This document shows positions 1 through 10,908 of a stretch of DNA of 64,000 bases, piece by piece. The position numbers and the translations under genes were made by a program. Position 1 is the first letter of the stretch, and each line of letters begins with the position of its first letter. The notes under the pieces were generated by a model that searched no databases, had not been told where the DNA came from, and saw nothing but the letters and a program-made list of their open reading frames with translations. Origin of the DNA: Hydnum rufescens UP504 (lineage: Eukaryota; Basidiomycota; Agaricomycetes; Cantharellales; Hydnaceae); NCBI GenBank assembly GCA_014904985.1, contig MU129153.1, positions 1-64,000 on the forward strand, read 5' to 3'.

Positions 1-639
1 AAGGTCAGCCCAAGTGGCTGACTGAGGTGGATGACTCAGATATGAGGTAATGTTTCTGACTCAGCTGGACTACTTGTATCATGATTGTCAAATTGAAACT
101 TAGAGGCTATTCCTGATTTAAATCTTTTATGGGCTTGAACTTATTATCATATGATTCAGGGCTTAGATGTCTAGCAACACCTACACTGAGGGTCCTACAA
201 CTATCTACAACTTCTCATTGTTGCTCTGAGTATGCCTTTCAGTCACTGGGCCACTTGAATTTCTCATCTGTAACTACTTTATTTTGAGGGGAGTCTTATC
301 TAAAAGCTACCTAAAACTACAAAACTTGATTCCTTGTATGTATTTTTGGATGTCTGTGTACTTTTCTGCATCAAAGTCTGTGTGATGTTTGGAATGGTGC
401 AGTTGTGGGATGTTTGGATGACTAAATTAGGCTGAGTCATATCTTTTGCTTAGTCATACTTTTGAGTCCGGGTTTTTGATTATAAATCTTGGTTACATAA
501 GCATATTTTTTGACATGTAGAAAACTTTTTATTTTGTTCATCAAATGGAGTCATTTCAACTGAGTTTCCTTGATATCTTTGGGCAGTAGCAAGATAAGGT
601 TGTCCTAAACACTCCAACAGATCATTGATCAAGGTCTAA
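1..639. other. no gene recognised
   Basis: AT-rich sequence with no open frame of useful length and no repeat family that I could match elsewhere in the window. It may be decayed sequence downstream of the KDZ transposase tail that follows on the minus strand. Confidence 0.4.
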
Positions 640-1131
640 GGTCAGAGCACTTCCAAACTCAGATTTTCAGATACTAGACAGTTATTCCTTCCACAGCAGT
701 GTCATCTTCATGTGCCAAAAGAGCACATAGGTCATCTTTCCCCAAGGGTTTCAGGACACTTTCCCACTTGCCAGAGCCTGCAAGGGTCAAATAATATTTC
801 TGGGCCACAGAGTACCTCATGGCAATTCTGTTCATTCATGCTTTGGCTTTATTGAGAAGTGTCTGCACACATGTATTTGGGTTTTGCCTGGACACTTGAT
901 CCACCTTGTACTTAGTCAGATGGGCACAGATGATCAGGGATTGACAAAGCTCTGCAATTGAATCTGTTGCTGTGCATAGTGAAGCTTGTGTTCCATGTCC
1001 ACAAGGTGAGGATTTGATGTGTGAGTCAAAGAGGGAAGCTGAGAAGGGAGCATCAACAATTGACTCTCAGGATGACAGTCTGAATCATCTCTAGAGGGCA
1101 TCACAGCTACAAGGCACATTGCCTTAGGCAT
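640..1131 (-). pseudogene. KDZ transposase gene, C-terminal tail (decayed)
   Basis: Read on the minus strand, this stretch gives pieces that resemble the far C-terminal tail of basidiomycete KDZ transposase proteins. A leucine/proline-rich segment with LLMLPSQLPSL is followed, after stops, by pieces such as NPNTCVQTLLNKAKA and NRIAMRYSVAQKYYL, and then GKWESVLKPLGKDDLCALL. The reading frame is broken by stops, so it is not functional. It lies downstream of the KDZ core at 2,604-4,495 in the same orientation, so both are probably one gene separated by the LTR at 1,369-2,598. The assignment rests on recalled family pattern, not on a search. Confidence 0.45.
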
Positions 1132-1368
1132 ATATGCTGACTGTATTGTACAAAATGCTCCTGAATGTCAGTTTGTTGAAGTGCTGTGCCAGGACCACTC
1201 TGCACAGCCACATCTCCAGTGAGACACTGCCTCCAAGATACATGAGTACCACATTACATCCATCTGGAAACCTGCCACTCACTGGTGTTCTTCCAGTTCT
1301 AAACCCATAATGAGGAAGGCACATGCACTTACAACATGTAATTCAGGCTCACCTGCAGCATGGGACTG

Positions 1369-2598
1369 TGTCAGGGTTCCACCCTTTTTCTGATCTACTC
1401 TGGTCAACTCCTGCCAACTCCAATCCACTCTGGTCTACTCCAGACCACTCCTCCCTCTGTCTGCTCCACTCCACCCCTGCCTCCCCTGAGTTTGGTTTGC
1501 TTCCAGTTTGCTTCCAGTTTGCTTCTGATTTAGTTTAATTTCCTTTTCATTTCCTGTTGCTTCCAATATGCATAATGAAGTGCCTCCTGGATTCAGGAGG
1601 GCACTTGTTGTCGTACTTGGACAAAGTGAGTCAACAGGGGAGGGAGTAGGATAAGGGAGAATAAGAGGATAAGGTGTAATCACACTGCCCTCAGCACTAG
1701 CTTTGGACAGAGGAGCTGGACACAGAGCTAAGCACTGGCTTTGCTCTGAGCCCAGGGGAAAAGGTTGTGAGGGAAGGGAGGTCATGATGAAAGGTAGTAA
1801 AGTAGTGACTGGCCAAGTGGCACAGTCACTACCTAAGGAGAGGAGGTGGGGTCAGTAAGAGGAAGGACTATCCTGCTTACTGCTTTCCCTGCTGGTATCC
1901 AAAGGTGTAGGTCCCAAGCTAGAGAAAGGCTGGTAGTTAATGGCTACCAGGCAAGCCAACCAGATAGCTAGATAGAAGCAGAGACAGAGAGGCAGAGATT
2001 CATGGTTTCTCACTAGGTGATGAAGATCTGGGCAAAGGTTTTCTATTGATTCCATGGAATCTGCTGTATATACATGACTTTTGAGTCCTAACTTAATTAT
2101 GTAATACACTATATTACAATATGCTCCCACACATTCCTGTTCCTGTCCACTTTCCCCTGGCCTGCCTTCCTGTTCCTGCCCCCCTGTAACCATCTCCTGT
2201 TAGCGATCACTCCCCCATAGTATAGCAATCATGTATAAGTAGTCCAGCAGTGAAGTCCAGAGACCTCAGCTTTGGTTTTTCAGGATTTCCACTGTTACTC
2301 TGGACTACAGGTCAGCCTTCTTGTACTCCTTGTTCATATTACATAATCTCAGGATTTCTGCTGTTACCCCAGACTACAGCTCCAAGTATCTTCCAGTTGA
2401 CTCCACAAGCTTAAGGACCACTGTGCTCATTTCCACCTAGTCCCTTCCAGGCTGCTGGACTGCTCCTCTGACCTCTCCAACCTTCTTATCTCATTCTTAC
2501 CCAGATTCTTGCAGACTTAGCCAGACTTACACCAGACTTAGCTCGAATTATTTGTGCTTATATTTGTTTGGTGCCCTCGTCACAGTGTGGCCCTGACA
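1369..2598 (+). mobile_element. solo LTR, TGTCAGG...CCCTGACA type, split by another LTR
   Basis: The segment begins TGTCAGGGTTCC and ends GTGGCCCTGACA, and is flanked by the 5-bp direct repeat gactg (1,364-1,368 and 2,599-2,603), as expected for an integrase-mediated LTR insertion. Its right part (about 2,200-2,598) shares the layout of the LTR at 51,902-52,744, including two copies of a CAGGATT(T/C)CC-like motif and the CAGTGT.GCCCTGACA end. A second solo LTR sits inside at 1,571-2,118. With that removed the LTR is about 0.68 kb. It interrupts the minus-strand KDZ gene. Confidence 0.7.
1571..2118 (-). mobile_element. solo LTR, TGTAATATAGTG family, reverse orientation
   Basis: The reverse complement matches the LTR at 26,103-26,663 along its length. 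It begins TGTAATATAGTGTATTAC (at 2,118 reading left) and ends with CTTCATTATG. It is flanked by the 5-bp direct repeat atatg (1,566-1,570 and 2,119-2,123). The terminal TG of one end has changed to CA by two transitions. No internal retrotransposon sequence is attached, so this is a solo LTR. It lies inside the LTR at 1,369-2,598, making it the younger of the two. Confidence 0.8.
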
Positions 2599-2603
2599 GA
2601 CTG

Positions 2604-4495
2604 CCTCCCTGATTGTATGAGTTTGAGGCAGATTTTTGCTTGGGTCATTGCTATTGCACACAATGAGTTTATTTTACCCATATGTGCACATGTGGGAAAG
2701 AAAAACATACATGATGCCATGATGACATATGGGTCAGGCTTGGTATTGTCTGATTCCCAAGCCAATACCATGGCCAACCATTCATCAGTCATGGCATTCA
2801 AAAAGCCAGCATTGAACTGGTGAAATTAGTCAGAATGTAGGGTAGTTGCACCAATGGCAGCAAGTACTTTGGTTTTGAGAGAGTTGCCTAGAAAAGAGCA
2901 TTAGATTGTAGTGCATTTTTCAAGAGAATAACTTGCTGAGTCCAATGACCTTACAATAGTTCCAATCTCCAAAGAGATCATCTATTGTGTTGTGCTGGGA
3001 TCCCTTGCCCATTTCTTTTGTGCTGTTGGCAGCAGGATTAATATTTGCCCAGTTGTACTCAATACCTTTGCCATCCATACATCCAGCACCAGCTGGACAT
3101 TAACCCATTTATCCCTCTTGAGCCAGCTTAATTCAGCAGCAGATGTCCAGTCAGATAACCATAGCTCATCAGTCTTCTTCTTGATGGTACCCTCCAAGTG
3201 CTGGATAGCCTCCCTCAACAGCCAGACCTTCTCTTGCCACTCTGCCTGTACCAAGTTGCTTGCTGTTGACTCCCCTTCAACCAAATTTATCCCCTCTGCA
3301 ATAGCATCCTTCAGATTCTTGTTCTGAGATTCAAGGGTTGCAGTCAGAGATATGATCCTTTCAATTGCCTGTGCACCTTTGGTCTGAGATTGGTGTGAAA
3401 CTGGTTGGCTATGGTACTCTTGTTGAGCCTTAAAGTGGTCCAGTAAATAACTGAGAGAGTGATTCCCCAGCTTCATTTCAGCCTCCTCCATATGTCTTTG
3501 TGCCCAATCAAGTCAGTCTTGGAGTCACTTTGCCATTTCTACTCACTTTACCCAATCAATATGCTCCATCTGAAGGTCAAGAATGAAGAGACATCAATGA
3601 TAACCAGTGACCTGCAGCCCAGGGATAAGTCAGCAAAGTTGGCTCCAAAATTGCTCACATCCTTCACCATCTGAGAGATCCCAATGCTCTGATTTACATG
3701 GATGGTACCAGAGCTGGCATGCCTACTGATGACCATATGCATGGAATATAGAACCCCCCCACTCAAAGTGAGGCAACCATTCTGGCCTGAACTTCCACTT
3801 CTTCAAACTTTGATCCACCTGACAGCCAATATCATACAAGGCTCCAACCCTCCAATGACCCAGTAAGTGGTTCAGAAAAGTCTCAAGGAGGGCAAAGACA
3901 TAGGACTGCTTCTTGCCCAGAGTCCACATGTTTGCTACTGCAGGTGGAAAATCATGATGGCACAAGAGAGCCATGACCCCCCCAGTGTCTTCAAAAAACT
4001 GTGTTGATGCCTTAACATGATCTCCATCAGCTGCAATGAATGACTCCCTACATGCATCATATGCTAAGTTTGGTGCATGGAGACCTGGTTCAACCTTATC
4101 AACCTCAGAGGGATCTCCATCAAAATTGCAAGTGTTGTCTGCTTTCTGCTTCTGGCCAGCATGTGATGATCTGGCAGGTTGCATCTCTGACATTCTCCTC
4201 TCCCACTGCTCAAGGTACCTGCTTGCTAAAACAATTGTCCCAGGGGCAATAATCAGAGGATTGTGATTCCTGCTCTCCCCTTCATGTCCAGCTCATTGAT
4301 CTCTATCACAGATCCACTTGAGTTGGAAGTTTCCATCAATACAAACAATTGCCTGGACTCTGTAGGTTCCAATACAATTAGATTAGATATCACATCAATG
4401 CATCAATAATAGTCTAACTCACTGCATACTAGGAGATTCTGTATAGTTTCCTCCAAAACACAGTGGACATCAGGACCTCAAGTATGCACTGGGGC
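2604..4495 (-). pseudogene. KDZ (Kyakuja-Dileera-Zisupton) transposase, core and C-terminal coiled region
   Basis: On the minus strand, starting at the junction with the hairpin element, I read a CPLCFGG cysteine motif, an intron, then VQAIVCIDGNFQLK (catalytic-domain start). Next comes DPSEVDKVEPGLHAPN...YDACRESFIAADGDHVKAS, then FFEDTGGVMALLCHHD, then VGALYDIGCQ and FHAYGHQ. All are hallmarks of KDZ transposases of mushroom fungi, thought to be DDE enzymes. The C-terminal region (3,491 down to about 2,982) continues with HSQPVSHQSQTKGAQAIERI and a charged coiled segment (WLREAIQHLEGTIKKKTDEL...WVNVQLVLDV). Stops and frameshifts separate the blocks, so the copy is dead. Hairpin element copy 3 truncates its N-terminus at 4,495 and an LTR splits its tail. 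The stretch 2,604-2,980 is open but I cannot assign it. Confidence 0.75.
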
Positions 4496-5860
4496 CAGGC
4501 TGGTCAGTCACATGGGGGACCTAATTTAGGTACCACTTTTGGGGCAGAAAGTGGTACCTAATAGGTCCCCCAAACCTTACAGCTGAAATCAGGTCATTCC
4601 AATTCAGTTTTTGGGCCATCTGTTGGCCAATCCATGGCTGTGCTAGATTATATACTTATTTATTATTATTTGTTTACTATTTATCATTATTATTATTATT
4701 ATTACTACTATTATTATGTACATATTATGCTATATACATATTATCCCCCCCCAGGGTCTGCCACCACAGGGGGGGATGGTTGATGCAGGTCATGCACCTG
4801 TGTATACCCACCACACCTGCTGCAGTGGGTTGGGTTCACACACCCTGATTGGGGACTGGCTCCATTTGGGTGCTCCCTCAAGGGGGCCAGTTTTCATTCA
4901 CAGGCTCATTCATGGTTATCATTGGTGGTGTCATTCAGCAGATTTGTATTTGGGAGTTTGCCTGGGTTCTGGTCTAGGATCCAAAGAAATAATTAAGGAA
5001 ACATTAGTTGAATATTAATGCAGTGCAAAAAGAGCAGCTTATGCTGCTCTTTTTGCACCACAAGAAGAAATTTAAAAAAAATAAAAATAAAACATACCTC
5101 CTAGTACCCCACACCCACTGTGGCAGTGTGGGGTACTGAGGCTGTGTACATATGGGGGTTCCTATAGGTGTCCGTCATTTGGGCATTGATATGGGGGGGC
5201 ACAGGGGTTTTGCATTGGTATTCATTTGCAGGGGGCATTGAGACCTGTGAGATAAAATTTTTTAATTAGTTAAGAATCAAAAACCACACACAAAGAGCAG
5301 CTTTCACTGCTCTTTTTGCATGGCTGTAGGTACTGAAGGGGGTGAGGACTTACCTGATATAGAACCACACACCTGCTGGGGCAGGTGTGTGATTCCATGC
5401 CCTTGTTTGGCATGTTGCTGTGGGCTTTGGTGTGGTTGTGTTGTTGGCCCATTGCTGTGTTGCATTGGTGTATCATGTTGCTGTGTATCACATTGCCACA
5501 TTGCATTGCCATGTGGCACATTGTTGTTTGGGCTCTCATCATTTCATGGGTTATCATCCTGCATTGGATGGGCCCCAATCTAGAATAATGCATGTCAGTA
5601 AAAAAAAAATTCCAAAGCAGTGCAAAAAGAGCAGCTGATGCTGCTCTTTTGTGCCACAAGAATAAAAATGAAAAGAAATCTTACTTTGTAGTACCCCACA
5701 CTTGCTGCAGTGGGTGTGGGGTACTGGAGCCATACTCCAGCTTGCATGTGCAGCAGTTTGTACAGGTCCCCTCATTCAGGTGTCAATGGGCAGGGTTATG
5801 GGGGTTCTTGTGTGGGAAGTGGTGACTCAGAATATAAGATTATATGTTAGTTAAGAGTTA
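4496..5860 (-). mobile_element. hairpin element copy 3, first piece (B arm)
   Basis: It starts with the terminal sequence CAGGCTGGTCAGTCAC, and the following 1.3 kb is the reverse complement of the right arm of the intact copy at 12,987-18,101. It includes the subterminal TAGGTACCAC...GTGGTACCTA hairpin, a TTA/AAT microsatellite, and three intron-type hairpins (about 5,024-5,056, 5,290-5,321, 5,620-5,650). CCACACAC-type exon hairpins lie near 5,100-5,125, 5,365-5,390 and 5,695-5,720. Introns read on the minus strand. The piece ends at tta, the target duplication of the Harbinger element, and resumes at 30,392. Confidence 0.8.
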
Positions 5861-6070
5861 GGGTCCATTTGGCTACAAAAATTCATCCAGATCTTGTCCA
5901 AATCTTATAGTAAAAATGTTGTGATGAATCTCCCCATAAATCTCAAGATTTTACCAAAATCAAATCAAAAATTTTGCAGCTGTTTGGCTGTCCATTAAAT
6001 CTCTACCTAAAAATCTCAGTCTGAGTCCTATCCTTCTCATTCTGGGATACCACTGCTGCTGCTGAGTGCC

Positions 6071-7493
6071 ATGCCCAGAACAAAACCACCAGTTGCACAT
6101 GCCCCTGTCTCTATCCCGGCTACTACATCTGTCAGTACTTCTGTTTCCATGCCCCCACTGTCGACAAAGGCACCAAAAAAAAGGAAAGAAGCCAATGCAA
6201 AATGGACACCAGAAGATGATGAGGAATTGCTCAGGGTGCTCCTGGCAGAGAAAGCAGCAGGAAACATGGGGGACAATGGCTTCAAGGCTGCTTCTCTCCA
6301 AGCTGCTGTTGATGCTCTGGCGAAAACTCACACTGAAGGTGGTGTGAAAGATAAGGGTGCCATTAGTACACATATTACCTTGGTACATGCATGTACAACC
6401 TGTCTTCTGTGTACAGCGCTTACCCAAGAAACTATACAGCTTAAAAATATTACAACACAGTTAAAGAACTCAAGGACGTATCTGGCTTTTCCTATGATGA
6501 TGAGCATGGCTGTTGGGACATGGAGTTGGATGTTTGGAAGGCATATATCAAGGTATGGGTTCATATTTTCTAATGAGGCTTGAGGACAGAATGAAATTCT
6601 GATCATATTGCATAGAGTCACAAAAATGCAAGCCCTTTCAGAAACAAAGGATTGCGCTTCTACAATGAACTCGATGACTTGTTCAGTGGGATGATAGCAA
6701 CTGGAGAGGGCGCTTACCATCCCATATTGAAAACTTAATACAAGGCACAATCTGAGACATTGCCCAATGCACAATCTGAGATGCTGCCCAAGATACAACC
6801 CAAAATGCAATCAATGGGCTCTGGAGCCCCAACGATAATGGGAATTCATCTGAGAAGGATGAGGAAGAAGAGGTGACACTCATCATTATTTCAGAATAAC
6901 AAAAGGTGCTAATATCGTACCTTGCCATGTCACGAATTGTAGGTTTTTATAGACCAGGCACCATCTCCAACACACATCCCCAAGGTTCCAGAACAGGTGT
7001 CTCCCATACCTACACTCAAGCATGTTGCATTGGTGACGCCCATTGATACACTTCACCACAAGAAGCGTGCATCCACAGGAAATGTGGTACAGGTGATGCA
7101 AGAGTCTGTCTCTGAGATGGCCAAAGTATTGAACGCCGGTTTCCTCCTTGAGCATCACTCTCATACCTCCCCTGAGCAAACATCTGCAGCTGCACTCCTT
7201 TCGCCACAGGCAAAGTGCCGAACCAGTGCAATTGATCAGCTTTAGGAAGTTGACTCACATTTGCCTATTGAGGATTTGCTGGCCATAGTTCGTGTTTTCC
7301 AGGAGGATACGAAAGCCGCAGATGCATACCTTGCCCTCAAAAACCCGACACTAAGGGGTGCATGGCTAGAATCAACTGCCAAACATGTGAAGGCTCTCTC
7401 AGAGACTGGAACATATGGCAATCAGAAGGCTGGTAGTCCGGATCCATTCATTAGTGATTCCTTCACACATCAGTCAACTTTCCATGCAGCATA
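6071..7493 (+). CDS. SANT/Myb-like DNA-binding protein of the Harbinger element (multi-exon)
   Basis: The likely start is ATG at 6,071, opening MPRTKPPVAHAPVSIP. A lysine-rich stretch leads into KWTPEDDEELLRVLLAEKAAG, a SANT/Myb helix pattern. Later exons supply NTTQLK/VKELKDVSGFSYDDE followed by DMELDVWKAYIK, then an intron 6,553-6,615 (GTATGG...TAG), then NKGLRFYNELDDLFSG. A distal exon near 6,997-7,245 gives SPIPTLKHVALVTP and VMQESVSEMAKVL, and the end carries EVDSHLPIEDLLAIVRVF and ADAYLAL. The partner of a Harbinger nuclease helps bring it to the transposon ends. A TAG at about 7,243 splits the last block, so this copy may be damaged. Exon borders are my estimate from sense frames and splice signals. 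Confidence 0.65.
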
Positions 7494-7588
7494 GTCTTCG
7501 TTTTACTGCCATTTCTGCTCATATGTGACATGTCAAAGGGTTTGGTAGAGTAGCAAGAATACCTTCCACATGATTTGAAAATGTTCTC

Positions 7589-8878
7589 CTATAACACATT
7601 ATGCTGTGCTAGATACTCTTGATAATCTACCCACATCGCTTGTGCAACATCGTCCCTGAATGTTTCTGCTCTGACTTTCTCCACATGAGTTATGGCAGCA
7701 GGTTCAATAAGGCCACCAGCTGAGCTGTCAGCTAGTCGGTATGGTGCCAAGTCATCATAGTCACTAGGGATGTCATTGAAGTCACGTATTTCGTAGGGGT
7801 CGTAGATGCAAATGAAGTTGTGCATGGCACACAAAGCAGTGACAATCTCAGCCTGTGTTCTTCCACAGTACCTGGGTGCTGTGAGAAGGATTTGAAAGTG
7901 CTGCTTCATTATGCCAAAGATATGCTCAACACAGTTGTGAGCTGAGGCATGTCGAAGGTTGTACAATTCTTGTGGGTTACTTGGCCTAATTCAATTTAAA
8001 ACCACTGTTATCGCTAGCTTAGAGTGTAGAAGGGGAGAGCCTGCCTTGACTTTGCCTTTTCCCATTCTTTGAGATGGTAGCAGACTCCCCTGTATGGCAC
8101 CAACAGTGCATCACACAATGGGAAACCAGTGTCTCCAAGATAATAACGATCAACTGGAATGGACTGGTCCATCAGCCTTGCAGAATGCCATAGCCATGAG
8201 TCAGCAGTAGACCCCTCCCATCCCGACATCACATATATAAACTTCAAATCAAATGAACAGACTGCAAGGACATTCTGTGAGACTCCCCCTTCCTATTCCA
8301 ATACCTAGCTCGATCCTCTGCTGAGGCACATGCAGGGATATGTGTGCCATCCACTGCACCAAGTGCGCCACATAAGAACAGGAAGAACTTCGGGTTGGAT
8401 TGAAGTGTCAGAGGGACAGGACTCGCTGGAGTGGGAAGTCGGACATGAGCTTGATAGAAATCCCCATCAGCACCTGACAGTGCATGTAGGATCTCATAGA
8501 AGCACCTATAACACTAGATATCAGTGAGCACCCAGCAAAATAATAGGTATCACAAACTTAGATATTGTGTTGTTGCTTCATTGGAATTGCTCTGTGATAT
8601 TGTGTATTGTAAGTCCTGTCTTACAGGTGTATAGGAATATCATGAGTTTTTCCTCAGCTGTTATGTGCTTTGAGCTACTGACAGATGTCTGCTGGTGAAG
8701 TTTTTTGAGTAGCTTTCTAAAGACACTCTTTTGGACTCCAAGCTGGTCCTTAATGTGGTCTGGGTGGCCAGCCAGGAGTTCCTCTACCCAGGCTTGCCCT
8801 GTGAGAATGGAAGTATGGTAAGGGATCTTGTTAAAGTACTGTTTATGGTATAGTGTTAGTGCGCCCACAATAGCTTGG
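7589..8878 (-). pseudogene. Harbinger DDE nuclease (transposase), N-terminus displaced by Gypsy-1
   Basis: Read leftward, the first block gives YHKQYFNKIPYHTSILTG...GHPDHIKDQLGV and ITAEEKLMIFLYTCKTGL. Then come KFFLFLCGALGAVDGTHIP (first catalytic D, near 8,350), FIYVMSGWEGSTADS, YYLGDTGFPLCDALLVPYRG (second D), and NLRHASAHNCVEHIFGIMK (catalytic E, near 7,925). The order and spacing are those of PIF/Harbinger DDE_Tnp_4 nucleases, and all three catalytic positions are present. Introns interrupt the blocks, for example after TISK near 8,550, and QFQ is followed by TGA where CGA would read through. The start lies beyond the Gypsy-1 insertion: reading resumes at 30,130, with a possible ATG at 30,168. 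The gene is therefore split by 21 kb. Confidence 0.8.
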
Positions 8879-8947
8879 TGTAATATAGGGCCATACTACA
8901 TAGAGTATGTACAAGTTCTGTCCCCTCTAGTACCTTATGTAATAGCA

Positions 8948-10624
8948 CGGTATAGAAGAAGGGTTGGGAGCTCCGATGACTGTCAAATCAAAATATGGTT
9001 CAGCCAGTGTGTAGATAGGAGACTGTGTTTCTGTTTATTCAAATGGGTTGGTTTGCTTCAATGGTTGATCACTCTCTGCAAGATATGTATGTGTTTATTG
9101 GAGAATGGAATGTGATATGGACTAGCAATAGTCAATGATATATCATAGATGCTTATAGGAAGGCTTATACATCATATGGAATGCTTATAGAAAGGCTTAT
9201 ATGTGGAGGATGCTTATAGGAAGGCTTATACATCTGGGATGCTTATGGAAAGGCTTATACATGTTCGTGTTGTGTTTGTTCATTTACTGATATTTGTGTG
9301 TCCTTGTTTACGTCCTCCTAGTCAAAATGCGGATATCTATGGGCTATAGAATGGTCAGTGCTTGGTTAGTTTGGTTAGTATGCTTCAATCTTCTTTCCTG
9401 ACTTGTATTTTGTTATGCTTACCTTTTCCTTGGATGTCCAGCAACTCTAACCTTAGGTTCTGCAACTATCCTTGGCTTCAGTATTTCGTGTAGATGGCTT
9501 CCAGTAGCTTGGTCTCAACAACCTTGAAGATGACTTAGCTCCAGATGGCTTTAGATAGGCAGTTCTTTAGATATTAAGCAGAATGGTAGACAGTAGTTGA
9601 CAGTGGTTGATTTCCAGAGTGAGGAGATGGGGGGGAACAAGAAAATCTGCTAGCTTATATACCTATCTGAAGGTGGCTGTGCATGGAGCAAGAACAAAAG
9701 AGTAATAAAGCTATGAGATCATAGTGATGTCATGGGGGAGTCATAGTGGAGTAGAACAACAGAGTAATAAAGAAATGATGTCATAATGTGGTCATAGCTG
9801 AGTCATCCATAGAGTGTGATGTCATAGTGATGTCATTCATAAAGAGAACAAAAGGATTCATAAAGGGAATGATGTCACTAATTTGCCAAGCTTGTGGAGT
9901 GGTTGGAGCATGATGTCACTGGTCTTGTGATGTGTTTTGGGGCTCATGGGAAGCAAAATTAAGGGACATCTCTGGGTTCTGGAGATTAATCTGAGCATAG
10001 TCCAGTGGTTAAGGTGTTTTTTGTTACTGGTTAATAAAAGGAACAAGTGCATAGTGTGGGATTCGATACAGAGACAGCAGTTTGCATCCATAATAGGCGT
10101 GCTTGGTATCATTCGATGCAGATTTTTAACAGCTTTCTGGGTGCGGTGGTTCCAAGCAGATTGGATGCGAACTGACAGAGAAATTCATTTTTTACTGATG
10201 GGTGTTGATTCTGATAGTAATATCGTTCTGTAGAGTTCAATTTTGATCTGTTCTTTGCGTGCTCAGTACCGTTGGATGCGTATTTTTTATATCTTTCTAG
10301 GAGCGGTTGTTTCGATAGGATTTAATGCAAACTGACGGAGGTATTCACGTTTTACTGGAAATCCTGTATTTTAATAGTAAAATTGGCCTGGAGAGTGCAG
10401 TTTTGGTCTGTTCAACATGTGTTTGGTACCATTCGGAAGGTGTGAATTGCAGTTTTCTAAGCGTTATATGGGCGTACCTCTCTGATCAAAACTGACGGAG
10501 TTATAAAACAAATTCAGTTTCTGTGTGTAGCTGTAATTAATTTCATAATCGGTCATGTGATTGTCCAATGGCTGGAAGTAGTGTAATTTCGCATTTTCTG
10601 ATACTGGATGTTTTTATCTTCCAC
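8948..10624 (-). mobile_element. solo LTR-like element of the TATAAAAGCTGG family
   Basis: The block interrupts the Gypsy-1 5' LTR; comparison with the intact 3' LTR places the break in AATAGCAGCC, with a 4-5 bp duplication (agca). The reverse complement matches 32,436-33,982, the noisy copy at about 41,210-42,690 and 49,505-50,454. Reading leftward it starts TGGAAGATAAAAACATCC, carries degenerate ~180-bp repeats (10,100-10,500) and a TATA box (near 9,660, GGTATATAAG on the minus strand), and ends CTTCTATACC. A GTAAGC donor and TACTAAC branch point downstream of the TATA box suggest an intron in the transcribed part. No coding capacity is seen. Confidence 0.7.
9148..9262. repeat. short tandem repeat, about four ~29-bp units
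   Basis: Four successive copies of a unit containing GATGCTTATAGGAAGGC and TTATACAT. The sister LTR copies (for example near 33,760) hold only one comparable unit, so this is a local expansion. Confidence 0.75.
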
Positions 10625-10908
10625 AGCAGCCACGAGGATTCTAAGTCCCAGGCACGCCAGAATCAAATCACTCTTTTGCCTGGACTTTGTAGCCCCCACT
10701 CAAACTGTGAAATCAATGTAGCCACACAACAACTACGCAACCAAGTCGCGCAACAAAGCAACCACATCAAGACCTGCAATCTGTCACCACAGAGCACAGG
10801 GCAGAGATGGATAAGGGAGTTGCATACGAGCATGACTCAGTTAGGTAAGTACACTCCTCTAGTGTACTCGCTAACTACCCTTCCCCCCATAGATAGTAGC
10901 TGAGCCCT

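Noticed and set aside
5958..6427. Minus-strand ORFs opposite the SANT gene
   Set aside because: Antisense shadows; the plus strand has the KWTPEDDEELL motif and splice signals.
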